Shown here: positions 49,301 through 57,479 of the stretch, in pieces
Layout of the letters: each line of letters opens with the position of its first letter
How positions within the stretch are numbered: position 1 is the first letter of the stretch
From: Plantactinospora sp. KBS50
GTDB taxonomy: Bacteria > Actinomycetota > Actinomycetes > Mycobacteriales > Micromonosporaceae
Length of the DNA stretch: 64,000 nt
NCBI RefSeq assembly: GCF_002285795.1
Contig: NZ_CP022961.1
Location: forward strand, 2,670,001 to 2,734,000
Direction of reading: 5' to 3'
Notes under the pieces: model-generated
Databases searched by the model: none
Seen by the model: only the letters and a program-made list of their open reading frames with translations
Told to the model about the DNA's origin: nothing
Program-made: the position numbers and the translations under genes

Positions 49301-51789
49301 TGCAGCAGCACACCGAGTTCGCGTTCCTCGGCGACGAGACGGTCATAGGTGAAGACGGCCGCACATCGGCTGATCAGGTTGCTGAGCTCGGTGAGCCTGC
49401 GAACGTCGACTGCGTACTCGACCCGAGGCAGCAGTCGGCGAACGGTTGCGTGCAGCGCTGGCCAACGGTGGCGGTCCCAGTCGAGGGCGGTGGCGGCCTC
49501 ACCGAGCAGACCACCGGCCCACAGCTCGGGCTGTTCCCCAGCCACCTGTGGCAGGCCGAGCAGCCTACGCCACTCGGTCCACCGGGCTGTCAGTTCCTGC
49601 CGCAGCCGGAGCCGGTTGACGTACGCTGCGACCAGATCAACATCCTCGGCGGTACGCAGCGGTTCGCCGTCAATCTGACACTCGGCGGCGATCTTCGTCA
49701 GATTGCCCTGAAAAAGTCGGCTGACGCCCCTGCCGCCAGCGAAGCGCTGCCGCAACTCGCCGAGCTGGGCCAGCAGCCGGCGCGGTTCACTCAGCTGTTG
49801 CTCGGGGACGACCAGTCGGTGCGCGGCGACCATCCGCGCGGTGGAAGCGAGGTCAGCGAGCGCCCGTTGGCAGGCCAGGACGTGGTCATCCCACATGGCC
49901 CGCCAGTTCGGGTCGGCCTGCAACAGCCCGGCGAGCCGGTCTGTCCAGGCGCCTTCCCGGAGGGCCCGCACCGCCGCCGCTTCCCGCAGCTGGCCGGTGA
50001 GCTGGTTGAGCGCGGACCAGCCGAACGCGGGTATCTGATCGACAACGACGCCGGCAGCAATGAGCTTGTCCAGCTCCGCCCGAGCCGCGGCGAGGTCCCG
50101 CCGGGCGGCGAGGATGGCTGTGGCGGTCGGCAGCGCAGCCGCTGTCGGCAGGTATCGCAGCGCCTGCGCACGGTCCTGACGGTTGGTACGGCGGGCGATG
50201 TCGAGCAACTCGGCGAACTCCTCGACCGCGAAGGGTGCATCGAGGTCGACAGGTACCTCGTCGGGAATGTCGCCGTAGCGTTCCGCGTGCTCACGCAACC
50301 AGCCGCCGACATCACCCGGCGACAGCCGTATGCCGTCGATCTCGTACTGAGCGGATTCGCTCTCCGCCACTGTGCGCAGCGCGCCGAGCGCCTGGCCGAG
50401 GTCCCGCTCCTCCTCTTCGAGTCGGCGGCGGAGCCGGTCCACCCGCTGCTGCTCGCTGCGCCGGTCGAGGGTGGCGCCGCGGTCCGACAGCTCCCGGGCG
50501 GCGAGCTGAAGTTGAATGAGCTGGTCGGTGGAGCGGCCGAGTACCGCCAGACACAGGGACTGGACCTCCTGCGGCAGGCCGTCCCGCAGGACCCGCAGGG
50601 GATCCTCCTTCTGTGCGACCACGAGCACCCGCTTGCCGTTGGCCATCAGATGGCAGATCAGGTTCCGGATGGTGTGGGTCTTGCCCGTACCCGGCGGCCC
50701 TTGGACGGCGACGTTTCGATGCTGGGCGAGACGGCGAGCGATCGACTCCTGTGCTTCGTTGGTGGGCAGTGGCATGAGCAGCCGCTCGCCCAGCGGCGTC
50801 CACCGTTCCGGCTGGTCGTGTGGCATCTCCAGACGGCTTGGCTCGTGGACGAGGATGGCGGCCAGAGCTCCGACGCTCCCGGTGTCGCCGTCGAGCAGCC
50901 TGACGCGCAGTTCCTCAAGAAATCGGCGCAGCATCCGCTGCCGCGGACGGACGAAGAGCACCCCGGTGTCATGGACGTGCGGGCCGGTCGGGGTGGGCGC
51001 ACCGACGGCCCGGACAACCGGATCGAGACCGAGGCGGCGTAGGGCTCGTTCGAAGAACTCCTGGCGGCTGAAGTCGTCCCAGAGGTCGAGGTCGAGCTGC
51101 CCGCCGGGGCCGGCAAGGGCGAGCAGCTGGCTGAGGTACCGCTCATCCAGGCCGGTCAGCGGATCTGTCTGCAGCCGACCGGCGCCCTGTGGCACCACGG
51201 TGACCAGGGAGCGGTCGGCGTCGAACTCGATGGCGACCGGGGTCACGACGAGCGGATACTGCACGCGGTGTCCAGCGACATCGGTCCGTAGGACTCCGTG
51301 CCCCCACACCAGCTCATGGGTGGCTGAATTCATGTCGACCCGGTGCTTCAGGTCGAACAAGCTCCGCTGCAGCCGACGGACCGCCTCGGTGTGCCGCGCC
51401 TGCTCGGCCCAAGGGCGCCAGTGCGTCTCCCGCCATTCCTCGAACGGGGCACGGAGGGCCCGTACCGTTTCCTCATCCCCCGACAGGCGGGGCTCGGATT
51501 CGTACGACAGCGGAGCCGCGAGGCATCTGCTGAACTGGGCGGGCGCTTCGAGTGTCCTGGGCACAGGCGGTAGGCCCACCCGCAGCCAGCTGCCGCTGCC
51601 GGATGAGAGGCCCACCTGGCAGTCCGCATGCTCGGGAAGATCGTGTTGCCAGAACGCGTCGGCCGGAGGCACCGTCCGCGCCGGCCGTTCCATCTGCGCC
51701 CGCACGGCCAGCAGGTAATCGACCAGGGACGTGGCACGTTCGAGGACAATCGACGACGTCTCCGCCGGGGGACTGGTGCGGGGGAGCAT
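46363..51789 (-). CDS. large SF1 (Upf1/DNA2-like) helicase with Vsr-fold nuclease and shared C-terminal domain
   Basis: 1808 residues. An N-terminal DUF4011-like region (to about 300) precedes Walker A GPPGTGKTHTIRNL (about 367). A coiled-coil/helical insert of some 600 residues follows, then the DEAD-type motif VIVDEASQADMFAL (about 1033), VVVGDDQQIGPQ, GDSYTFQGDERDVVLVS and VNVAASRARDQLWV (about 1268). Next is a nuclease domain of the DUF559/Vsr fold (RIGGYRIDFVLPAP with LAVECDGDSYH, about 1320-1400). A Pro-rich linker leads to the domain shared with the sigma-like protein (about 1564-1690, GYRAVAWLRPYEARAAIDSY). The end is a tail GFTALWERGRVDLTAEALAL then FKPLFTEDEL, a tail I associate with defence proteins. 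The ATG follows AGAGG by 7 bases. Confidence 0.85.
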   Translation of the reverse strand: MLPRTSPPAETSSIVLERATSLVDYLLAVRAQMERPARTVPPADAFWQHDLPEHADCQVGLSSGSGSWLRVGLPPVPRTLEAPAQFSRCLAAPLSYESEPRLSGDEETVRALRAPFEEWRETHWRPWAEQARHTEAVRRLQRSLFDLKHRVDMNSATHELVWGHGVLRTDVAGHRVQYPLVVTPVAIEFDADRSLVTVVPQGAGRLQTDPLTGLDERYLSQLLALAGPGGQLDLDLWDDFSRQEFFERALRRLGLDPVVRAVGAPTPTGPHVHDTGVLFVRPRQRMLRRFLEELRVRLLDGDTGSVGALAAILVHEPSRLEMPHDQPERWTPLGERLLMPLPTNEAQESIARRLAQHRNVAVQGPPGTGKTHTIRNLICHLMANGKRVLVVAQKEDPLRVLRDGLPQEVQSLCLAVLGRSTDQLIQLQLAARELSDRGATLDRRSEQQRVDRLRRRLEEEERDLGQALGALRTVAESESAQYEIDGIRLSPGDVGGWLREHAERYGDIPDEVPVDLDAPFAVEEFAELLDIARRTNRQDRAQALRYLPTAAALPTATAILAARRDLAAARAELDKLIAAGVVVDQIPAFGWSALNQLTGQLREAAAVRALREGAWTDRLAGLLQADPNWRAMWDDHVLACQRALADLASTARMVAAHRLVVPEQQLSEPRRLLAQLGELRQRFAGGRGVSRLFQGNLTKIAAECQIDGEPLRTAEDVDLVAAYVNRLRLRQELTARWTEWRRLLGLPQVAGEQPELWAGGLLGEAATALDWDRHRWPALHATVRRLLPRVEYAVDVRRLTELSNLISRCAAVFTYDRLVAEERELGVLLQAGMSAVGASDLWRLLDQIRQQNDLAGWDGTLDEVRRLAAMRPDAERFAALAERLRSVAPAWTAEIDAGTAAALAGTGGDCLHRWQWRRAQTWFDTVVGSVDPVGLGRRVEQIRDRIRRLTQELVVVSSWLEVSKALDDRRRAALADWTTALRKIGKGTGKNAAQWQSHAQRAMSAAVDAVPVWVMSVDRAIEQFAGGAHFDVVIVDEASQADMFALPVLSLAERAVVVGDDQQIGPQLSFVGTVTGLINSHLGDVPSAEHFDPESSLYDHAVRRSPERILLTEHFRSVPAIIGFSSETYYGWEIEPLRTDRPAGIGDPVIAVHVPEGVRQQLDGYGDVNAPEAEALVSRVAAIVADPAYEGRSIGVVSLLSTSGQALYLLTRLREEIGEEEMERRRLRVGDSYTFQGDERDVVLVSMVVEPHHGPVAAFTKRDHHRRVNVAASRARDQLWVFHSVQPADLRADDARGLLLTYCQNVTVTDEAYDDLEKRCESDFERAVLRRVLQRGYRPLPQFRIGGYRIDFVLPAPNGQRLAVECDGDSYHGPDVWESDMRRQTVLERVGNCVFVRIRESVFSRDPEAALEPLWQRMDELGITPTRSTAGVPSDDPVSPAPVVAAPAPPASARTVPPAEKDPAVPTASDGQVDSPAPEEHESQQPGATPGTDAVEEMPAGTPSRPAVLNDGSPPSAAPRMDTNNDQDAEPVTEPAALPRVVMPTIPSVRSTSVPPAEPDPPVPAGYRAVAWLRPYEARAAIDSYQRRRDTPVQHGGGILGWARFHPATSPEARHNRANVRIDRVGAGGPDEVCWVRQNEAKAVVDAASTRRSASWEDERAGVTGVVEYFSPASPAAVRHRSVTRLLRAADSDPTRPDDADKVDPAEPLDQQRLERAFHQAMVRIYERARDEANYHPTLLLRMITEKGGLATARQLLRNSAVSDGFTALWERGRVDLTAEALALQPEFKPLFTEDELAVATTRVVEVS

Positions 51790-51832
51790 GGGTGGACCTC
51801 TGCCTGGTTGCGGGGACGCATGGTCGAGCGAT

Positions 51833-51854
51833 GCTGTGCGCTCACGTGCACAGC
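51833..51854 (-). other. small inverted repeat in the helicase leader
   Basis: GCTGTGC and GCACAGC pair around an 8-base loop, 44 bases upstream of the helicase ATG. It could be an operator or leader hairpin. The remaining 300 bases up to the transposase gene hold nothing else I can support. Confidence 0.35.
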
Positions 51855-52089
51855 CGACCGAGTTCTGAGTCAGGCAGCGGAAGATCCAGAGCTCTCCACC
51901 CCGGCCTCGGCGCCTGCGACCGTCATGCGTCCACCCCGACCACCTCCCCACCGGCGGCCCCCGACCCTACAGTCCTGGTCCTGGCCACAGGACCGCCGTG
52001 TCGGCAACGCTACACTTTGCGGAGCCGTACCGACTTCGGCGCTGACCTCGGCTATTCAGGCTGAGTGCGCCGCATCGAGGGCGATGAAG

Positions 52090-52160
52090 GGAAGGTGCAC
52101 CTGACCTGTAAGGATGTGAGTGTCTAGATCACATCCATACTGGAATCGGGTGCACCTTCC
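52090..52160. repeat. nested inverted repeats before the transposase
   Basis: GGAAGGTGCACC (52090-52101) pairs with GGTGCACCTTCC (52149-52160), and inside it GGATGTGA (52112-52119) pairs with TCACATCC (52129-52136). The structure ends 3 bases before the transposase GTG. Such hairpins at IS ends often block outside transcription and cover the ribosome-binding site. The true IS end was not resolved; CCTGTAAGG near 52106 and CCCCTACAG near 53616 are weak inverted candidates. Confidence 0.6.
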
Positions 52161-52162
52161 TG

Positions 52163-53590
52163 GTGGGCAAGGGTAGCGGGTGGGATCAGCGGCTGGTCGT
52201 CGGCTCGGGCGGGAAGGGTCTGGTCGGTCACGCGGGTGCGGTGCTGCTGCGCAAATGCGCGGACCGGACCGGTCTGACCAGCGGGTTGAATCGGATCCTG
52301 CCCCGAGGTGCGGGGCCGGGCTGGTGGGATCGGGGCACGGTCCTGGTTTCCCTGGCGGTGGCGATCGTCCTCGGCGCGACGAGCATGTCCGACATCGGGC
52401 TGCTCACCCATCAAGGGCTCGTGTTCGGTGATCCGCCGTCAGAAGCGACGGTCCGGCGGGCTCTGGCCGAACTCGACGAGGCCGGGCTGAAGCGGATCGC
52501 TAAAGCCAGAGCGAAGGTCCGCGCCCGGGTCTGGGACCTACTCTCCCGCCGTCCGGCCGGGTTCCCCTGGCTGACGGTGGCCGGGAAACTCCTTTCCGGA
52601 TGGGTGATCATCGACCTGGATGCCACCCTGATCACCGCTCACAGCAACAAGCAGGGCGCGGCCGCCACGTTCAAACGCGGATTCGGGTTCCATCCGCTCG
52701 GGGCATGGTGCGCGGACACCGGCGAGTCCTTGGCCATGCTGCTGCGATCAGGCAACGCCGGCTCGAACACCGTCACTGATCACATCAGGGTCCTCGGCGA
52801 CGCGATCACCCAACTGCCCGTCGCCTACCGCCGCAAGATCCTCATCCGGATCGACGGCGCCGGCGCCACCCACGACCTGCTCGAACACATCGAGCAGATG
52901 AACCGGCTGTGGCGCACGGTGAAGTTCACCGTCGGCTGGACCATCACCGACACCGACGAGACCGCGATCGCCGCCCTACCCGAGACCGTGTGGACCGACA
53001 GCCTGCAACAGGACGGCACCGCCACCGATCAGGCCCAAGCCGCTGAACTGACCGGCCTCAACCAACGAGTCGAGTCCTGGACACCGGGGCTGCGGCTGAT
53101 CGTGCGCCGGACGAGGCCCACCGCCCGACACACGAAGAAACTCACCGACCTGGAGAAACGCACGGGCTGGCGATACCAGGTCATCGCGACCAACATCCGC
53201 CGCCTTCACGGCGTGGCCGGCTCCCACCACCCGCAATTCGTCGACGTACTACACCGTTCCCACGCCACAGTCGAAGATCAAGTCCGGCACGGCAAGGCGA
53301 TGGGACTCCACAACCTGCCCTCGAAATCCTGGACCGTCAACCAGGGCTGGGTCCTGGCCTGCAACATCGCCGCAGACCTGACCGCCTGGACCCGCCTACT
53401 CGGCCTGCACGACCAACCCGACCTCGCCCACGCCGAACCCGGAACTCTGCGCTACCGGCTGCTACACCTACCCGCGAAACTCGCCACCCACGCCCGCCGA
53501 CGGACCCTGTCCATCCCCGAAGACTGGCCCTGGGCCACCGCGTTCACGCTCTGCTGGCAACGCCTGAGCACACTGCCACTGACCACCTGA
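52163..53590 (+). CDS. IS1380-family transposase
   Basis: Full-length DDE transposase of 475 residues. Asp residues lie in WVIIDLDATLITAHS and ILIRIDGAGATHDLL, and the Glu in ATVEDQVRHGKAMGLHNLPS. The GTG start follows the hairpin directly. It is intact and could be active. Its base use is more like the host than that of the defence genes. It sits between the helicase gene and the right end of the island. Confidence 0.88.
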   Translation: MGKGSGWDQRLVVGSGGKGLVGHAGAVLLRKCADRTGLTSGLNRILPRGAGPGWWDRGTVLVSLAVAIVLGATSMSDIGLLTHQGLVFGDPPSEATVRRALAELDEAGLKRIAKARAKVRARVWDLLSRRPAGFPWLTVAGKLLSGWVIIDLDATLITAHSNKQGAAATFKRGFGFHPLGAWCADTGESLAMLLRSGNAGSNTVTDHIRVLGDAITQLPVAYRRKILIRIDGAGATHDLLEHIEQMNRLWRTVKFTVGWTITDTDETAIAALPETVWTDSLQQDGTATDQAQAAELTGLNQRVESWTPGLRLIVRRTRPTARHTKKLTDLEKRTGWRYQVIATNIRRLHGVAGSHHPQFVDVLHRSHATVEDQVRHGKAMGLHNLPSKSWTVNQGWVLACNIAADLTAWTRLLGLHDQPDLAHAEPGTLRYRLLHLPAKLATHARRRTLSIPEDWPWATAFTLCWQRLSTLPLTT

Positions 53591-53829
53591 CCCACCACAA
53601 CCCGCCCCTACAGCAGAAAGCCGCCCCCGGGATCCGGAGACCCGACGCGTCCGCAGCGACACGCGGCCATACCGCACTCACCAACGAGGGACAAAACGAT
53701 CAAGCCGAACCAGACCAGCGGGGATCAAAACCCTCTGACGAATCGAGGCCAACGCGAACCCGTACTGGCCGCCGACCTTCAGGGCTATTTGCGCCAGCCG
53801 GCGGTGGATCGGCGAGGTCTGCTCGGCCA

Positions 53830-54186
53830 CTATGCGGCGTGCCGGCGCGCTCTGGCCAGTTCGGGAAACCGCGCTTCCCACAGATGGCGAACCTGCGGAG
53901 GCAACACCATGCTCGGCCAGAGACGTAGCAACGTCGCACCGTCCAGCCATTGAGTGAGGTCATCGGGCGCGGTCGCCTCGCGCAGCACGGTCTCGTACAT
54001 GCTGGCCAGGCGCCGAGGGCTGCTCAGGTCGTAGCGGGCCCGCCCGGACCAGTCGAGCCGGCGATCCAGGCTCACGACGCCACTCGTTGGTCCCCGTAGG
54101 TCGTCGAGGTGGTCGGCGACGACATAGGGCCGCTGGTCGGCGTAGCGGGAACCGGCGGGGGCTCCGCCGGTGTCGGCACCACTCAT
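53830..54186 (-). CDS. hypothetical protein
   Basis: 118 residues, no named family recognised. The first half has a strand-like pattern (RPYVVADHLDDLRGPTSGVV then SLDRRLDWSGRARYDL). The second half is helical (RRLASMYETVLREATAP, LDGATLLRLWPSMVLPPQVR). ATG 54186 has GAGGAGG 10 bases upstream, so it is probably a real gene. I have a weak memory of similar proteins paired with AbiEii-like nucleotidyltransferases in actinobacteria; no such partner is seen here. The 240 bases between it and the transposase gene hold no gene I can support. Confidence 0.6.
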   Translation of the reverse strand: MSGADTGGAPAGSRYADQRPYVVADHLDDLRGPTSGVVSLDRRLDWSGRARYDLSSPRRLASMYETVLREATAPDDLTQWLDGATLLRLWPSMVLPPQVRHLWEARFPELARARRHAA

Positions 54187-54528
54187 GATCGACCAGCCTC
54201 CTCAGGCTGCTTCATGACGACAACGTTAAGGCCCACGGTAGTGGACGGTGCGATGGGCGAAGGGCTCGTGGCACTGTGTCGGACCCTATCCAGCCTGACA
54301 TCGATGATCGCCCCCCTGGCGGTCGCGCGACGCCGCAGGGACGGCGGGACTGCCTGGCAGACGGAAGACCTTGACGATCCGCGGTAACGAGCCCGGTAAC
54401 GGAGAGGATCAGCGGGCGGATGAGCCGGCAAGGCGAGGTACGGAACAGTATTCGGGGCGTCGTCCTTGTCCGATTCCGCGGACGTTTCAGCCTGTTCCGG
54501 CATGGCATGACAGAATCGTTGTCAAATG

Positions 54529-54569
54529 GGGGGTCAAGGGGTCGCAGGTCCAAATCCTGTCGTCCCGAC
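54529..54569 (+). repeat. attR-like copy of the tRNA-Pro 3' end
   Basis: 40 of 41 bases match the tRNA-Pro end (GGGGGTCAAGGGGTCGCAGG, then CCAAATCCTGTCGTCCCGAC). The bases 5' of it do not form a tRNA, so it is not a functional gene. It marks the right boundary of the island. The 340 bases between it and the hypothetical gene are non-coding as far as I can see. Confidence 0.85.
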
Positions 54570-54633
54570 TGAGGTCCCCCCAGTAGCTCGGAGGCTTTCG
54601 ATCATGCTCTGATGGAGCTGAAGGGGGTCATCC

Positions 54634-55045
54634 GTGGCGGCATCGAAGAAGTACCCCGCCGAGCTGCGTGAACCTGCGGTGCGTTTTTAGCGGAGTCGGA
54701 CCCGAAGCCGGTGATCCGCCAGCAGGCGCGGCAGCTCGGGGTGCATCACGAGGCGTTGCGTAACTGGATCCGCCAGGACGAAGCCGACCGCGGCCGGCGT
54801 GACGACCGGCCGGCGGCCTCGGAGTTGGAGGAGTTGCGTCGGCTGCGGCGGGAGAACGCCGAGTCGAAGCGGGCGAGTGAGATCCTGAAGGCCGCCTTGG
54901 TAAGCGGGTCGAGCGGTCGATGCGGACCGCCGGCCTGCAAGGCGCGTTCCTGCGCAAGAAGTGGCGCATCCCTTCCACCCGGTCGAACCCGAAGGCGACA
55001 CCGGCGCCGGACCTGGTCAACCGGCAGTTCACGGCTGCGGCGCCG
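54634..55045 (+). pseudogene. IS3-family transposase remnant (orfA and a scrap of orfB)
   Basis: GTG 54634 opens VAASKKYPAELREPAVRF and stops. After a frame change the text continues QQARQLGVHHEALRNWIRQD and ELEELRRLRRENAESKRASE, the usual OrfA. From 54921 another frame gives LQGAFLRKKWRIPSTRSNPK and DLVNRQFTAAAPNR, a middle piece of OrfB, and then the homology ends. With stops and gaps this cannot encode transposase. Confidence 0.8.
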
Positions 55046-55186
55046 AACCGGAGGCGATCCGGCTGCGCGACACCTTGACCGGGTTCCGGTTCATCCTGGG
55101 CAATCCGTTCCTGCGGGTCATGGCGGTCATCTCGATGGGCGTGACGTTCACCTTGGCCGCGTTCCGGCTCGTCTTCGACGCGGCCG
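55046..55186 (+). pseudogene. fragment of an MFS-type membrane transporter
   Basis: One frame reads RDTLTGFRFILGNPFLRVMA and VISMGVTFTLAAFRLVFDAA, which looks like two membrane helices of a macrolide-efflux-type MFS protein. It is joined directly to the IS3 scrap and has no start or continuation. The following 330 bases, up to the YjbR-like gene, hold only short unrelated reading frames. Confidence 0.4.
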
Positions 55187-55523
55187 GCCGGACCTGGTCG
55201 CTTCGCCGTCATGGCGATCAGCGGGCTGCTCACCGCCATCCCGTCACCCGGCCGACCGATGTGGACGCTTTCTCACGGCGAGCGGCAGAACGACAACGAC
55301 GACACCGGCGTCGTTACGAGCGCGCCGCAGCGACGACCGGGGCCGCGAGTACCGGCGTCAGCCGTGGGATCGGCATGGCCAGCCGACGGTGCCACCGGGT
55401 GCGGGCGCGTCCCGGCGGGCCCGCGTTCGGTGGGGTGCACTACCCGTGCGGGTGCCGAGAACGTCATGATCTGTCGGCTCCGGGTTCGCGGTTCACCCAA
55501 ACGCTGGGTTGTAGCCTCTGCGT

Positions 55524-55892
55524 ATGGCTGATGCCGACGACGTACGCCGGTTGGCACTCGGGCTGCCCCAGGCGGTGGAGATTGACAGCGACGGCTTCGA
55601 CTTCCGGGTGGACAACAGGGGGTTCGTCTGGTCCTACCCGGAACGCCTGCCGGGGAAGCCGCGGGTGATCCGTACCGATGTCGCGGTTCTCTACGTCGGT
55701 GATGAGGGAGAGAAGCAGGCGCTGCTCCTCGGCGAGCCCGACCTCTTTTTCACGACGGCCGGGTACGACGGTCTTCCGTTGGTGATGGTGCGGCTCGCGG
55801 AGATGTCGGTCGAGCGACTGGCCGAACTGATCACCGACGCGTGGCGGATGCGGGCGCCCGCGGGACTGGAGGAGAGTCTGCGGGAGGGTTGA
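55524..55892 (+). CDS. MmcQ/YjbR-like protein
   Basis: 122 residues of the MmcQ/YjbR fold (DVRRLALGLPQAVEIDSDGF at the start, EKQALLLGEPDLFFTTAGYD and VRLAEMSVERLAELITDAWR near the end), small cytosolic proteins with a DNA-binding-like fold and unknown function. No ribosome-binding site precedes the ATG. TAGCCT lies 6 bases upstream, which fits a leaderless message. Intact among degraded neighbours. Confidence 0.88.
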   Translation: MADADDVRRLALGLPQAVEIDSDGFDFRVDNRGFVWSYPERLPGKPRVIRTDVAVLYVGDEGEKQALLLGEPDLFFTTAGYDGLPLVMVRLAEMSVERLAELITDAWRMRAPAGLEESLREG

Positions 55893-55937
55893 TGCGGTCC
55901 TGGCGGACCCGGACCCTAGGCCGGCAAGCACGACCCT

Positions 55938-56085
55938 GCCCGGCGGCAATTGGATCCCGTCGATCTCATAGTGAGCGGACTCGCTTTCGGCCAGGCCGTG
56001 TAGCCCGCTGAGCGCCCGGCCGAGGTTCCGCTCCTTTTCTTCGAGTCGCCGGCGGAGCCGGTCCACCCGCTGCTGCTCGCTCCGC
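55938..56085 (-). pseudogene. fragment of a second large helicase like the island's
   Basis: On the minus strand this reads SEQQRVDRLRRRLEEKERNL, GRALSGLHGLAESESAHYEI and DGIQLPPG. The same stretch in the island helicase (50316-50461) is SEQQRVDRLRRRLEEEERDL, GQALGALRTVAESESAQYEI, DGIRLSPG. Only about 48 residues of the coiled-coil insert remain, with no helicase motifs. It is a remnant of a related but diverged gene rather than a recent copy. Confidence 0.85.
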
Positions 56086-56297
56086 GCCTTTCCTTGGTAC
56101 TCGGACGTCACTCGGCTTGTGTGCGCTGGTAGTGGGATCGGCGGGCTCGGGCTTGGGACGTTCATCGCCGGTCGACCGGTGCGGCTGTGGTGGGAGCGTC
56201 GTGGCGAGGACGAGGGCGTCAGGACGTCGAGGGCGAGCATGTCCAAAGATCGGCGTACGCTCGGCCCCGCAGACCAGTCCGCCGAGGGGAGCATGCG

Positions 56298-57203
56298 GTG
56301 AGGGCAGCCCGGTTCAGCCGGTTCGGTGGGCCTGAGGTCCTGGAGATCGCGGATCTGCCTGAGCCGCATCCGGGGCGGGAGGAGGTTCGGGTCGCGGTCC
56401 GTGCCGCCGGTGTCGGTCTGAGCGACCTGAAGAAGCGGCAGGGGCTCATGGATCAGGATCTGCCGCAGACCCTGGGCTACGAGGCCGCTGGGGTTGTTGA
56501 TGAGGTCGGCGCCGACGTCACCGGCGTGGCGATCGGTGACCGGGTGTTCGGCTTTTGCGGCGATGGGGCGGCCCAGGCCGAGCTGGCGGTGCTGTCGTTC
56601 TGGGCGCCGATCCCGCCGTCGCTCGACTTCGCGTCGGCCGCCGCGCTGCCGGCCGCCGTCGAGACCGCGATGCGCGCGCTCGACCAACTCGGCGTCACCG
56701 CCGGCAGCACGCTGCTCATCAGCGGCGCGTCCGGCAGTGTCGGCAGCGCCGCGGTCCAGTTCGCGGTGAACCGGGGCGCCCGCGTGATCGGCACCGGCAG
56801 CCCCGCCAACCAGGATTATCTGCGCTCCCTGGGCGCCGAGCCGGTCACCTATGGCAACGGCCTCACCGCTCGGGTGCGGGCGCTGGCACCCGACGGTGTC
56901 GACCTCGCGCTCGACGTCGCCGGCAGTGGCATCCTGCCCGAGCTCATCGGGTTGGCCGGCGGCCCGGAGCAGGTGCTGACCATCGCGGACTTCCCGGGGG
57001 CGCAGGCGCACGGGGTGCGGTTCAGCGGCGGCGACTCCGGCCGGGCTCTGCACGCGCTTACCGAGATCGGCCCGCTGGTGGAAGCCGGGCGTTTCACGCT
57101 TCCCGCCGTACGGACCATGCCTCTCGGTGAGATCGCCGAGGCGCACCGGCTCAGCGAGGCGGGCCAGGTACGCGGCAAGCTCGTCGTGCTCATCCACCCC
57201 TGA
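56298..57203 (+). CDS. NAD(P)-dependent quinone/zinc-type MDR oxidoreductase
   Basis: Medium-chain dehydrogenase/reductase of the quinone-oxidoreductase branch. MRAARFSRFGGPEVLEIADL is the typical start; the GroES-like half has GYEAAGVVDEVG, and the Rossmann motif is LISGASGSVGSAAVQFA (about residue 140). Catalytic zinc ligands are not evident. Length 301. The GTG follows GAGGGGA. The 400 bases before it contain only the helicase fragment and a possible promoter. Confidence 0.88.
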   Translation: MRAARFSRFGGPEVLEIADLPEPHPGREEVRVAVRAAGVGLSDLKKRQGLMDQDLPQTLGYEAAGVVDEVGADVTGVAIGDRVFGFCGDGAAQAELAVLSFWAPIPPSLDFASAAALPAAVETAMRALDQLGVTAGSTLLISGASGSVGSAAVQFAVNRGARVIGTGSPANQDYLRSLGAEPVTYGNGLTARVRALAPDGVDLALDVAGSGILPELIGLAGGPEQVLTIADFPGAQAHGVRFSGGDSGRALHALTEIGPLVEAGRFTLPAVRTMPLGEIAEAHRLSEAGQVRGKLVVLIHP

Positions 57204-57462
57204 TGACCGTCGGCATCCAGGTGCCGCAGGCGACGTACGGGGGGAGCGGCAACGCCACCAGGGCCAGTCCGACCGGTACGGCGGGGAACGCGTACGCGTG
57301 GGCACGCCGTGGTCCGCGGCGCTGGACGGGCCCGGGGCCGTCGCTGAGGGCGGCGGCCTGTGCCGGATGGTGGTTCAGCGGCTCTCGTCGAGCCGCCAAC
57401 GGGTCACCCGCGGCACGCTCATGGTCTTTGACCCGGCCGCCTTGCGCGCCGACGATTTTTCG

Positions 57463-57479
57463 CGGTAACGTGATTACCG
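57463..57479. promoter_or_regulatory. palindromic operator overlapping the TetR promoter and start
   Basis: CGGTAA-CGTGA-TTACCG is a perfect 6-bp inverted repeat whose last base is the G of the GTG start. The possible -10 box TAACGT (57466-57471) lies inside it. A TetR protein binding here would block its own transcription. The 260 bases upstream to the oxidoreductase gene contain no gene I can support. Confidence 0.6.

Noticed and set aside
48703-51042. 779-residue + strand frame opposite the helicase
   Set aside because: The minus strand has all helicase motifs; the + frame has no recognisable domain and is a third-position shadow.
54529-54569. A second tRNA gene
   Set aside because: Only the 3' half is present; the acceptor and D arm are missing upstream.
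57190-57399. Short minus-strand frame with a hydrophobic stretch (AYAFPAVPVGLALVALPLPP)
   Set aside because: It may be a membrane-protein remnant, but it is too short and has no start signal or family match to support.
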